DNA of 64,000 nucleotides from Trichomonas vaginalis G3 (lineage: Eukaryota > Parabasalia > Trichomonadida > Trichomonadidae), in assembly GCF_026262505.1 (NCBI RefSeq), contig NC_067206.1, forward strand, positions 9,358,268-9,422,267, written 5' to 3'. Shown here in pieces: positions 1 to 10,340 of the stretch; position 1 is the first letter of the stretch; every line of letters begins with the position of its first letter. The translations under genes were made by a program, and so were the position numbers. The notes under the pieces are model-generated. The model had not been told where the DNA came from, searched no databases, and was given only the letters and a program-made list of their open reading frames with translations.

Positions 1-949
1 GTTTTAGAATCTTCACCAAAACAAATGGCGAAGTCATTAAATGTGCATATCTACTACGTGCTTTTTCAAAATTACTTTTAGCATTTTCAGTTAAGCTGCA
101 GAAGTTATAAACGTTATCGTAGGCTTCATTAATTAAATGATTAGGTAACGAATTAATAGCTTGAAACAGTGTGAATAATGTTATTTCTTTTTCTAAATTC
201 ATGTTTCCACCATCATTATGTACTTCAAAATCACAGATGCCATCAACTATGCTCTGGGCAAGTTTATCGTCAATGTTTACATCTTTGTTTTCATTCATAA
301 TAGTCTTTATTTCTTCATTCTTTTGTTCAACTCTTACCTTAATATTCAAATCATTTAATATATCATTCACTGTTCTAGTTAATGTTGAATCATAACTTCC
401 ACGAATGAATGAGTATGTATTGATTGGTTCTGTTGCATTCTTGCGAACTCTTGAATCAGCCATAACCACTAATGAACGTTTTGAATCATCAATAGAAGTC
501 ATGATATCAATATCATAATCATTGCAGGAATAACATTTAATCATTCTGTTCGAGGTTGAATAGAAGAAATTAGTGTTGCAATAAATGTGAAGACCTCCTG
601 ATGCGGTTTTAACGATAACATCTTTATCCGAAAGTTTTGATAGAATGTCTTTTCTAACCGTTTCTTTAAGTTCATCATTGTATGATTTATTGATATCAAC
701 ATCTATAATCGTTAAATTTGATATTTTATTTACTAATAAAGCTGTACCAGTTTTCCTTCCTCTTCCTCCATCATGTTTGAGGTAGTTATGTAAATCAATC
801 TTGTTTTCACCAATTCTTTCGTTGAGGGTTTTAGTTTCTATCATAACTAATTCCTCAACTAATGAATCAATAACTTTTTCATCAGAAACGATATAGTTGC
901 TGTTGTTGTTGTTGTTGCTGTTGTTGTTGCTGTTGTTTGTTGCCGTCAT
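1..949 (-). CDS. Primase-polymerase (AEP superfamily), N-terminal part, runs off left edge
   Basis: An open frame of at least 316 codons starts at the ATG at 947-949 and continues to the window edge without a stop. After a low-complexity Asn/Ser start it shows the archaeo-eukaryotic primase motifs in order: IIDVDINK (paired acidic residues, about residue 78), TASGGLHIYC (the sGxH-type nucleotide-binding motif, about residue 110) and DYDIDIMTSID (third acidic position, about residue 140). Such primases start DNA synthesis and are often fused to or followed by an SF3 helicase in virophages, Polinton-like viruses and plasmids; any helicase part would lie outside the window. Genes of element A follow on the same strand. 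The start is supported by an A/T-rich leader with the shared promoter box about 35 bases upstream. Confidence 0.75.
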   Translation of the reverse strand, partial: MTATNNSNNNSNNNNNSNYIVSDEKVIDSLVEELVMIETKTLNERIGENKIDLHNYLKHDGGRGRKTGTALLVNKISNLTIIDVDINKSYNDELKETVRKDILSKLSDKDVIVKTASGGLHIYCNTNFFYSTSNRMIKCYSCNDYDIDIMTSIDDSKRSLVVMADSRVRKNATEPINTYSFIRGSYDSTLTRTVNDILNDLNIKVRVEQKNEEIKTIMNENKDVNIDDKLAQSIVDGICDFEVHNDGGNMNLEKEITLFTLFQAINSLPNHLINEAYDNVYNFCSLTENAKSNFEKARSRYAHLMTSPFVLVKILK

Positions 950-982
950 TTATATATAAGTAAAAAAAATAAAAACAATTTT

Positions 983-1000
983 AAAACTAACTTTATTTTT
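983..1000 (-). promoter_or_regulatory. Promoter-like box of element A primase gene
   Basis: Read on the minus strand this is AAAAATAAAGTTAGTTTT, about 35 bases before the primase ATG. The same core, AAATAAAGTTAGTTTT, stands before three genes of element B (near 53.59, 55.27 and 55.97 kb). Conservation in otherwise unalignable leaders suggests a shared promoter or leader element, perhaps for replication-phase genes. The function is inference. Confidence 0.5.
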
Positions 1001-1004
1001 GGAC

Positions 1005-3548
1005 TGCATCAAATTTTCGTAAATGTTGTCAAAATGTCATGTTGTCACATTTTTTCATAGAAGTTAAATGACCTGGTGACCACCTGGTGACCTGGTGACC
1101 CCTTCAGTTATTCAAAAATAAGTCATAACTGCCTTCCTCCTGTGTTGTTGTCAAAATGTCATGTTGTCACATTTTTTCATAGAAGTTAAATGACCTGGGT
1201 GACCACCTGGTGACCTGGTGACCCCTTCAGTTATTCAAAAAATAAGTCATAACTGCCTTCCTCCTGTGTTGTTGTCAAAATGTCATGTTGTCACATTTTT
1301 TCATAGAAGTTAAATGACCTGGTGACCACCTGGTGACCTGGTGACCCCTTCAGTTCTTCAAAATAAGTCATAACTGCCTTCCTCCTGTGTTGTTGTCAAA
1401 ATGTCATGTTGTCACATTTTTTCATAGAAGTTAAATGACCTGGTGACCACCTGGTGACCTGGTGACCCCTTCAGTTCTTCAAAAAATAAGTCATAACTGC
1501 CTTCCTCCTGTGTTTTGTCAAAATGTCATGTTGTCACATTTTTTCATAGAAGTTAAAATGACCTGGTGACCACCTGGTGACCTGGTGACCCCTTCAGTTC
1601 TTCAAAAATAAGTCATAACTGCCTTCCTCCTGTGTTGTTGTCAAAATGTCATGTTGTCACATTTTTTCATAGAAGTTAAATGACCTGGTGACCACCTGGT
1701 GACCTGGTGACCCTTCAGTTATTCAAAAATAAGTCATAACTGCCTTCCTCCTGTGTTGTTGTCAAAATGTCATGTTGTCACATTTTTTCATAGAAGTTAA
1801 ATGACCTGGTGACCAACCTGGTGACCTGGTGACCCCTTCAGTTCTTCAAAAATAAGTCATAACTGCCTTCCTCCTGTGTTGTTGTCAAAATGTCATGTTG
1901 TCACATTTTTTCAATAGAAGTTAAATGACCTGGTGACCACCTGGTGACCTGGTGACCCCTTCAGTTCTTCAAAAATAAGTCATAACTGCCTTCCTCCTGT
2001 GTTGTTGTCAAAATGTCATGTTGTCACATTTTTTCATAGAAGTTAAATGACCTGGTGACCAACCTGGTGACCTGGTGACCCCTTCAGTTATTCAAAAATA
2101 AGTCATAACTGCCTTCCTCCTGTGTTGTTGTCAAAATGTCATGTTGTCACATTTTTTTCATAGAAGTTAAATGACCTGGTGACCACCTGGTGACCTGGTG
2201 ACCCCTTCAGTTATTCAAAAATAAGTCATAACTGCCTTCCTCCTGTGTTGTTGTCAAAATGTCATGTTGTCACATTTTTTCATAGAAGTTAAATGACCTG
2301 GTGACCACCTGGTGACCTGGTGACCCCTTCAGTTATTCAAAAATAAGTCATAACTGCCTTCCTCCTGTGTTGTTCAAAATGTCATGTTGTCACATTTTTT
2401 CATAGAAGTTAAATGACCTGGTGACCACCTGGTGACCTGGTGACCCCTTCAGTTATTCAAAAATAAGTCATAACTGCCTTCCTCCTGTGTTGTTGTCAAA
2501 AATGTCATGTTGTCACATTTTTTCATAGAAGTTAAATGACCTGGTGACCACCTGGTGACCTGACCCCCTTCAGTTATTCAAAAAATAAGTCATAACTGCC
2601 TTCCTCCTGTGTTGTTGTCAAAATGTCATGTTGTACATTTTTTCATAGAAGTTAAATGACCTGGTGACCACCTGGTGACCTGGTGACCCCTTCAGTTTCA
2701 AAAATAAGTCATAACTGCCTTCCTCCTGTGTTGTTGTCAAAATGTCATGTTGTCACATTTTTTCATAGAAGTTAAATGACCTGGTGACCACCTGGTGACC
2801 TGGTGACCCCTTCAGTTCTTTCAAAAATAAGTCATAACTGCCTTCCTCCTGTGTTGTTGTCAAAATGTCATGTTGTCACATTTTTTCATAGAAGTTAAAT
2901 GACCTGGTGACCACCTGGTGACCTGGTGACCCCTTCAGTTCTTCAAAAATAAGTCATAACTGCCTTCCTCCTGTGTTGTTGTCAAAATGTCATGTTGTCA
3001 CATTTTTTCATAGAAGTTAAATGACCTGGTGACCACCTGGTGACCTGGTGACCCCTTCAGTTCTTCAAAAATAAGTCATAACTGCCTTCCTCCTGTGTTG
3101 TTGTGTCAAAATGTCATGTTGTCACATTTTTTCATAGAAGTTAAATGACCTGGTGACCACCTGGTGACCTGGTGACCCCTTCAGTTCTTCAAAAATAAGT
3201 CATAACTGCCTTCCTCCTGTGTTGTTGTCAAAATGTCATGTTGTCACATTTTTTCATAGAAGTTAAATGACCTGGTGACCACCTGGTGACCTGGTGACCC
3301 CTTCAGTTCTTCAAAAATAAGTCATAACTGCCTTCCTCCTGTGTTGTTGTCAAAATGTCATGTTGTCACATTTTTTCATAGAAGTTAAATGACCTGGTGA
3401 CCCCTTCAGTTCTTCAAAAATAAGTCATAACTGCCTTCCTCCTGTGTTGTTGTCAAAATGTCATGTTGTCACATTTTTTCATAGAAGTTAAATGACCTGG
3501 TGACCACCTGGTGACCTGGTGACCCCTTCAGTTCTTCAAAAATAAGTC
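1005..3548. repeat. 122-bp satellite, block 1 (about 20-21 copies)
   Basis: Head-to-tail copies with a period of about 121-124 bases, anchored by the phrase GCCTTCCTCCTGTGTTGTTG. Each unit carries three closely spaced GGTGACC heptamers and several TGTCA pentamers, and is clearly more GC-rich than its surroundings. Copies differ mainly by one-base length changes. One near 3.39 kb lacks a GGTGACC sub-repeat block, as expected from slippage or unequal exchange. No reading frame is conserved. The array sits directly upstream of the primase gene. Confidence 0.97.
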
Positions 3549-3552
3549 ATAA

Positions 3553-4806
3553 TGTTGTAAACAGAAATTCATCAAAAGTGACACCTCAGAAAAGCTAAAA
3601 TATTGAATTTTTGGAACTTTTGATAGAGCACGTTTTTAAATATTAATTAAAGTAAATGTATATTTTGTAAAGATTCTTTTTAATAAAAAAATAAAATTTT
3701 GAAGAAGAACACAAAATCTTCTGAAAAATAATATCGCATAAACTCATATTATTTTCTAATATATAACTATTTTATATAAAAATCAAATTCAATGATCTTA
3801 AAAGCGAAGGATAGACCTCAAAATTTACGAATATAATGAGTGGGAATATAATGCTTATCTATCATAAAACCATATGAAATATCAATTTTTGCTTTACGCC
3901 TAATTTTTGACGACAATTAGCAAAAAATGTTAAATGTTAACACTCAGTCCATTTGAATATGAAAAATAAAATTGACTTTGATTAAATGTTTTTATTTATC
4001 ATGCAATTCTTCTTGCGACCAAAGATTTGAATAAAATTTCAAAAAATAAGATAGCTTAAAAAATAATATACGGTAGTGTTTACTAATAGATGAATAGTAT
4101 ATAAATTCTATTAGAATGGATTTGAACCAAAAAATATAAAACCAAAAATAATTGTTATAATTTAAATGAAGAAGTAATTTAAAACGATTTTATTTATGAT
4201 CAAATTTTATATATTTTTTTGGATCAAATCCATTTTAATAGAATTTATATACTATTCATCTATTAGTAAACACTACCGTATATTATTTTTTAAGCTATCT
4301 TATTTTTTGAAATTTTATTCAAATCTTTGGTCGCAAGAAGAATTGCATGATAAATAAAAACATTTAATCAAAGTCAATTTTATTTTTCATATTCAAATGG
4401 ACTGAGTGTTAACATTTAACATTTTTTGCTAATTGTCGTCAAAAATTAGGCGTAAAGCAAAAATTAATATTTCATATGGTTTTATGATAGATAAGCATTA
4501 TATTCCCACTCATTATATTCGTAAATTTTGAGGTTTATCCTTCGCTTTTAAGATCATTGAATTTGATTTTTATATAAAATAGTTATATATTAGAAAATAA
4601 TATGAGTTTATGTGATATTATTTTTCAGAAGATTTCATTCTATATGCCTATGAAAAGTACTCTCAAAACTAACTTTTTCCTAATTATAATTAAATCTAGA
4701 ATATTGTATTATGCTTAGTATTATTTCATTTTTCTCATTCAATTTAGAATTTACAAATGTCAAAAAATTGAGAGCTGTCACTTTTGATGAATTTCTGTTT
4801 ATTACA
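3553..4806. mobile_element. 1.25 kb hairpin (foldback-like) DNA transposon inserted in the satellite
   Basis: The satellite phrase GTCATAACTGCC is split, with ATAA duplicated on both sides (3549-3552 and 4807-4810). The ends form an inverted repeat of about 30 bases that begins TGTTGTAAACAG on the left and, read inward, TGTAATAAACAG on the right; both continue AAATTCATCAAAAGTGACA. Inside lie two near-identical inverted arms of about 425 bases (3714-4138 and 4209-4635) around a 70-base centre, which could fold into a very long hairpin. About 160 unrelated bases separate each end from its arm, so the big palindrome may itself be nested. No transposase is encoded, so it is non-autonomous. Superfamily unknown. 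Confidence 0.85.
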
Positions 4807-4810
4807 ATAA

Positions 4811-6133
4811 CTGCCTTCCTCCTGTGTTGTTGTCAAAATGTCATGTTGTCACATTTTTTCATAGAAGTTAAATGACCTGGTGACCACCTGGTGACCTGGT
4901 GACCCCTTCAGTTATTCAAAAATAAGTCATAACTGCCTTCCTCCTGTGTTGTTGTCAAAATGTCATGTTGTCACATTTTTTCATAGAAGTTAAATGACCT
5001 GGTGACCACCTGGTGACCTGGTGACCCCTTCAGTTCTTCAAAAATAAGTCATAACTGCCTTCCTCCTGTGTTGTTGTCAAAATGTCATGTTGTCACATTT
5101 TTTCATAGAAGTTAAATGACCTGGTGACCTGGTGACCCCTTCAGTTATTCAAAAATAAGTCATAACTGCCTTCCTCCTGTGTTGTTGTCAAAATGTCATG
5201 TTGTCACATTTTTTCATAGAAGTTAAATGACCTGGTGACCACCTGGTGACCTGGTGACCCCTTCAGTTATTCAAAAATAAGTCATAACTGCCTTCCTCCT
5301 GTGTTGTTGTCAAAATGTCATGTTGTCACATTTTTTCATAGAAGTTAAATGACCTGGTGACCACCTGGTGACCTGGTGACCCCTTCAGTTCTTCAAAAAT
5401 AAGTCATAACTGCCTTCCTCCTGTGTTGTTGTCAAAATGTCATGTTGTCACATTTTTTCATAGAAGTTAAATGACCTGGTGACCACCTGGTGACCTGGTG
5501 ACCCCTTCAGTTATTCAAAAATAAGTCATAACTGCCTTCCTCCTGTGTTGTTGTCAAAATGTCATGTTGTCACATTTTTTCATAGAAGTTAAATGACCTG
5601 GTGACCACCTGGTGACCTGGTGACCCCTTCAGTTATTCAAAAATAAGTCATAACTGCCTTCCTCCTGTGTTGTTGTCAAAATGTCATGTTGTCACATTTT
5701 TTCATAGAAGTTAAATGACCTGGTGACCACCTGGTGACCTGGTGACCCCTTCAGTTCTTCAAAAATAAGTCATAACTGCCTTCCTCCTGTGTTGTTGTCA
5801 AAATGTCATGTTGTCACATTTTTTCATAGAAGTTAAATGACCTGGTGACCACCTGGTGACCTGGTGACCCCTTCAGTTATTCAAAAATAAGTCATAACTG
5901 CCTTCCTCCTGTGTTGTTGTCAAAATGTCATGTTGTCACATTTTTTCATAGAAGTTAAATGACCTGGTGACCACCTGGTGACCCCTTCAGTTATTCAAAA
6001 ATAAGTCATAACTGCCTTCCTCCTGTGTTGTTGTCAAAATGTCATGTTGTCACATTTTTTCATAGAAGTTAAATGACCTGGTGACCACCTGGTGACCTGG
6101 TGACCCCTTCAGTTATTCAAAAATAAGTCATTA
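4811..6133. repeat. 122-bp satellite, block 2 (about 11 copies)
   Basis: Continuation of the same satellite after the hairpin transposon, in the same orientation and phase. Two units, near 5.12 and 5.96 kb, have lost one GGTGACC sub-repeat. The array ends abruptly about 140 bases before the stop codon of the fibre gene. Confidence 0.97.
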
Positions 6134-6141
6134 TTGAATGA

Positions 6142-6206
6142 CCTGAAAACATTAACGTAAACATTAACCTGAAACCATTAACGTAAACATTAACGTAAAC
6201 ATTTAT
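6142..6206. repeat. Short direct repeats CATTAACGTAAA
   Basis: Four imperfect copies of a 12-base phrase (ACATTAACGTAA and variants such as CATTAACCTGAAAC) follow the satellite in the gap before the fibre gene stop codon. They may be 3' untranslated sequence of the fibre gene; function unknown. Confidence 0.7.
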
Positions 6207-6270
6207 TTCTGCGGTTCATCCATTACTTCATTACCTAATTAATTACAGACATAAAATATATTTAGTTCAT

Positions 6271-8394
6271 TCAATAAATGCGGTACCATGCGAATACAGT
6301 CATAAATGGTGGCATATAATCTTCACCCAAGCCTGTTGGATTTGTTGTGAAAGTATGTGAATGATTTCCTCCTGGTTCAGTTGGTCGAAAAGTCTTTTTT
6401 GCCGAATGGTTATAATCTGGAGATAAAACGTCATTGCCAGCATAATATTCTGAGTTGTATAATGGATGGTCTCTTAATGAGTGGCTATGGTCGCCAGAAA
6501 AGTTTGTAGTTCCCGTATGAGTGTGCGGTGGAAGGTTTGCTTCTTTAATTTTCTTCGAACCACCTGTTTCCTTTGAAGAGTTTGCACAATACAAAAACCT
6601 GTCAACTATTTGTTCCCACGTACCGAAACCCAGAACTGTTGCTGGATTTGTTGAGTTCATTGACGTATAAATAGAACCAATGGGGTAAATCATCTCAAGA
6701 ATTGTATTTAATCCATTATGAATATTGAATTTATTATATAATATTGAATTTGGGTGAGTATTAAAAACTGGTCTTGTTATCAATATTAACGTATTATTTT
6801 TGAAAATTGCTTTTCTAACATCTTGAAATTTTGTGATTTCAGACCAGTTTCTTCCATCACTACTGATATTTACTAAATCGCCACATCCTAAAGCAATGAA
6901 ATACCCATCAATATAAAATAAATTTGTAAATCTATAATTTTGAGTAAATTTTGGAGTGAATGAATAAACCAATTCCCAATTTGATAAATCCTGTGATAAA
7001 TAAATATGTCTGTTATAACTTACAGGATATGAATAGACCATTTCACCTGAAACGAGAACATAAACATTTGATCCATAACATAAAGCTTCAATGTCTCCAT
7101 CAACTTGAAAAATTTGTTCAAATTGACCTTGTGATATTGAAGATGATCTATAAATTTTATCATTTTGTAGGATAAAATACATGTTGTTAATGTAATACCA
7201 CTTACTTGTATAATCAATTTTCAAATCTGATGACATCATACTAAACATATAATAATTTATCCCATCCTCACTAATGAAAATTTGATTGACTTCATAAATT
7301 AGTACCCATTTATTATTAACACATCTAATAGGATTATTTGGATATTTAAATTTAGCATCTTGATTTAAATTACATTTGAACCATTGGATACAATCGAATG
7401 AATAACAAGGGCAAAAATCATCTCCAACCGTTATCATTCCCATAAATTTACCGTTATTATATTCAACATATAAAATTCTTGGATTAATGATTGGCTTTCG
7501 TGTATCAGGATTCCAAACAGATGGAGTAAATGATTCATAGTTTTTAAAATCATTTGTTTTAAAATAATAAAGCACTCCAGCTGTATAAAATAAATACATG
7601 GTCACTCCATCGAAACATATCCATTCAAAAGAATTTATATCAAAGGTTTTATCTGATGATTTCATAAAATTTAAAAATGGTGGAGTAAAATAGACCTCTG
7701 ATTGTTTTATTTCTTCATTAACAAATGATATATCAGCTTTCTTTGCTAACTCAGTATTAATGAATGAAATAACTTTTTCCTTATCTGCTTTCTTCTCTAA
7801 CTCATTGTTAACATAAGTTTTATCCGCTTTAAGGTCTAAACATTCTGAAACCCATCCTGTATCAGCTTTAGTTTTTAAAATCTTTGATGTCCATTCATGA
7901 TACCATTCAACCATTTCTTTAATTTCATTATCTTTTTCGTTAACATATTCTTTATCTGCTTTCTTCATTAATGCACTAGCCACAAGTCCCTTATCTGCTT
8001 TCTCCTCTAACTCACTATCCACATATTCCTTATCTGCTTTCTTCATTATGTCATTTAGGAAACCTTTTATGAATTCCTCATTTAAATTAAATCTTCCAAT
8101 CTTCAAAACTTTAGGAAATGCATTTAATGCGTAATATCTTTGTTCTTCTGGTGGAATTGATGTTATATCATCCGTTATACCTTTAATTTTTGAATTCATA
8201 AATAAAATTTCTTTTATATTTGATATCACTGCACCACCTTTGCAAACGAATTCGAAATGGTCATTTTTCAATACTATTTCCAAATCTCCATATTTCAACC
8301 TTTGCGTTTGTTCTGCCGTCTTTGAATTATATGCATATAAGGCGTATGTAATGGTCTGTGCCTTAAGTTGCTGTGGTTGCTGTTGTTTAATCAT
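6271..8394 (-). CDS. Phage-tail-like fibre: coiled-coil repeats, Asp-box propeller, collar domain
   Basis: A 707-residue open frame. Residues about 118-230 hold repeats of the KADKEYV type, spaced like the short coiled-coil trimer repeats of phage tail fibres. Residues about 245-560 contain at least four Asp-box-like turns (SFDCIQW, SEDGINY, SQDLSNW, SSDGRNW), as in sialidase/BNR beta-propellers. The C-terminal 140 residues (from YPIGSIYTSMNST, through GFGTWEQI, ETGGSKK, the His-rich LPPHTHTG and HSH segments, to MPPFMTVFAWYRIY) match the phage tail-collar/T4 Gp10 C-terminal type. Likely a trimeric surface fibre that binds a cell or glycan receptor; that role is inference. No catalytic sialidase residues can be claimed. 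Element B has a related fibre with the same C-terminus. The frame is intact. Confidence 0.8.
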   Translation of the reverse strand: MIKQQQPQQLKAQTITYALYAYNSKTAEQTQRLKYGDLEIVLKNDHFEFVCKGGAVISNIKEILFMNSKIKGITDDITSIPPEEQRYYALNAFPKVLKIGRFNLNEEFIKGFLNDIMKKADKEYVDSELEEKADKGLVASALMKKADKEYVNEKDNEIKEMVEWYHEWTSKILKTKADTGWVSECLDLKADKTYVNNELEKKADKEKVISFINTELAKKADISFVNEEIKQSEVYFTPPFLNFMKSSDKTFDINSFEWICFDGVTMYLFYTAGVLYYFKTNDFKNYESFTPSVWNPDTRKPIINPRILYVEYNNGKFMGMITVGDDFCPCYSFDCIQWFKCNLNQDAKFKYPNNPIRCVNNKWVLIYEVNQIFISEDGINYYMFSMMSSDLKIDYTSKWYYINNMYFILQNDKIYRSSSISQGQFEQIFQVDGDIEALCYGSNVYVLVSGEMVYSYPVSYNRHIYLSQDLSNWELVYSFTPKFTQNYRFTNLFYIDGYFIALGCGDLVNISSDGRNWSEITKFQDVRKAIFKNNTLILITRPVFNTHPNSILYNKFNIHNGLNTILEMIYPIGSIYTSMNSTNPATVLGFGTWEQIVDRFLYCANSSKETGGSKKIKEANLPPHTHTGTTNFSGDHSHSLRDHPLYNSEYYAGNDVLSPDYNHSAKKTFRPTEPGGNHSHTFTTNPTGLGEDYMPPFMTVFAWYRIY

Positions 8395-8422
8395 TTATTA
8401 CGATTTAAAAATAAATATTTAA

Positions 8423-9043
8423 TCCGTTATCTCATCAGCTATTTTTTCTATTTGAAATTGCCATAATATTTCATTCATGAATTCTAAATCACAATCAAAT
8501 AGGTCAGTTACTCTAAATTTAATATTTGATAAATCTTTTGAATGAAGAATAAATGAATTCCCGGATATTGAAACGGATATATAAAGAAAATGTGTTTAAG
8601 TTGATGGATAAAATGTTTTGTATTGATGGGTAAGAGTTAGGGTCTAATGTTTGATGTGAAAATCTCATTGGGGTATTAACTTTATCACATTTGATTAAAA
8701 TGAAATTGGAACCAGTGTCAGAATACAAAACATCCCCAACATCTTTTTCAAAATTTAATATTCCCAACAAGAACGAAGATGAGGAGTACAAAATTTAATT
8801 TTCAGCGGGAAATTTAATAAGGTTATTTATTTCATCAAGTTCAAAAAGTTTATCGGGTTTTGATTTAAAATTTTCTTCATACCATATGATAAATGATTCA
8901 TTTAAATAACTTAAAATCATGTTAATATCCCATTTCGTGATCACATTATTTATATACATATCATACGTTTTTTCATGGTCATCTTTAATAAATGATATAT
9001 AATCTGAAGGGTCTAAAAGAATGGGATTAAATTTACCACTCAC
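8423..9043 (-). CDS. Small unknown genes of element A
   Basis: Two short consecutive minus-strand frames (8795-9043, 82 aa; 8519-8791, 90 aa), with coding-looking sequence continuing to about 8423. The first begins MSGKFNPILLDPSDYISF and is acidic, with aromatic residues. Position just upstream of the fibre gene suggests a virion or fibre-assembly role, but there is no recognised domain. The area looks partly broken. Confidence 0.4.
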
Positions 9044-9119
9044 AGAAACAGAGTAACATTATAAATTCCAGTAACTGTTAAATTTAATTCACAACTATTA
9101 TTCGAAATAATATTGATAA

Positions 9120-9624
9120 TTGACATTTTTTATTACGATTAAAAATATGGTAAAGCGTTATTTTCCAGTGATAAATAAAACTAGAATAAGATTACCTCAA
9201 GAATTCATAAATTCAACGAATAAGAAATTCATTCATGTTATAAATTTTGTGTTTTCAGAAAATATGAGTCAATGTCATATTCATCATCGGTTATATTTCA
9301 CTTCATTCAAATTTAGTTCAATCAAACCCATATAATTGACCATTTCATAAGATTTTCAGATGGTATTAAAAATGTAATTGATAGATTAAAATATGAACAG
9401 ATTGACAAATCGAATTTTTGGAATTTTGGTTTAAATATCCCGATGGAAAAAAGATTGAAGTTAAAGATAAAGCTGATACTATAACAAAAACAATTACAAT
9501 GACCGATCCAGATAGTGGGGAACAAAAAGAAATAAAACAAACGATAGAAACTGGTGAAAGGTCAATTATTATCGATTATGATTCAAAGGATTATTATTCA
9601 ATAATGTTAATGCTTGAATATTAA
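9120..9624 (+). pseudogene. Plus-strand unknown gene of element A, broken
   Basis: This is one of few plus-strand coding stretches in the element. Its second part (9418-9624) reads as a charged peptide with KDKADTITKTITMTDPDSG and ends LMLEY. The upstream part begins MTFFITIKNMVKRYF. Composition suggests real protein-coding descent, but no domain is recognised and the frame is not whole. Confidence 0.35.
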
Positions 9625-9709
9625 ATAGCCTTAACAAAGAATTTTTCAAGTGATATTTTATATTCATCAACTATTTATTATAAATATCATTATAAGTTAA
9701 ATGAGTTCA

Positions 9710-10309
9710 GTTGTTGTTCCGTTCTTTGATATCTTAATTGTGCTAATATCCTTTATAGGATTTATTTTTGCAACTGTTCCGCAGCATGAAACCTCATCAT
9801 CTATGAAAAATTGAATCTTAACGTCTGAATCTTGAACATCACAAAGAATGGCGATAATGTGAATTAATGATTCATAAGGTAAAATAATTAAACCAGATTG
9901 GTCAATTAAATTTATTATTGAATCATAATTAAAGTTATTATATCACGGTAAATTTTCATTAATTCAGAATTAATGTCTATTTTATATGGCGCATTGCGAC
10001 TGGAATCGTAGATTCCTGGGTTCTCGATGTTTGATGAAGAGGTGGGGTATGTTGGATAAGTGGGAATTTCAACAGGTTCTTTACCGGGTTCAGATAAAAT
10101 GATTGGGTCTCCATCTTCTTTATTTTGCTCCTCCTTTTTCGGTAAGTCAGAGTTAATAAATTTGGTTGAGTTGCTGACCTTGTTAATTCAGGGCTAACAT
10201 TAACTTTAACATTTTGAATAATTCGTGATTTATCATCATTTACGTTATAACCAACCGTAATCTCTGCTTTTGCGTTAGTGTTCTTTTGACTTGTGAAACG
10301 TCTTCTCAT
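9710..10309 (-). pseudogene. SCCG-motif protein shared with element B, broken
   Basis: The minus strand encodes a basic N-terminus (MRRRFTSQKNTNAKAE) and, nearer 9.75-9.93 kb, a segment with LPYESLIHIIAILCDVQDSD followed shortly by EVSCCGTVAKI. Element B carries the same arrangement at 60985-61566, with IAPHEVLKELLKLLTEADD and DISCCGVSYNVIDKI. The shared Cys-Cys-Gly motif and the helical segment before it identify a family common to both elements. Its function is unknown; a scaffold or core protein is possible. The frame here is not continuous. Confidence 0.5.
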
Positions 10310-10340
10310 TTATATTGAATAAAAAAAAAAAATATATTTA

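Noticed and set aside
171-395. Plus-strand 74-aa frame
   Set aside because: Shadow of the primase gene on the opposite strand.
4655-4680. AAAACTAACTTT inside the hairpin transposon as another shared promoter box
   Set aside because: Only a partial match, with no gene following on the minus strand.
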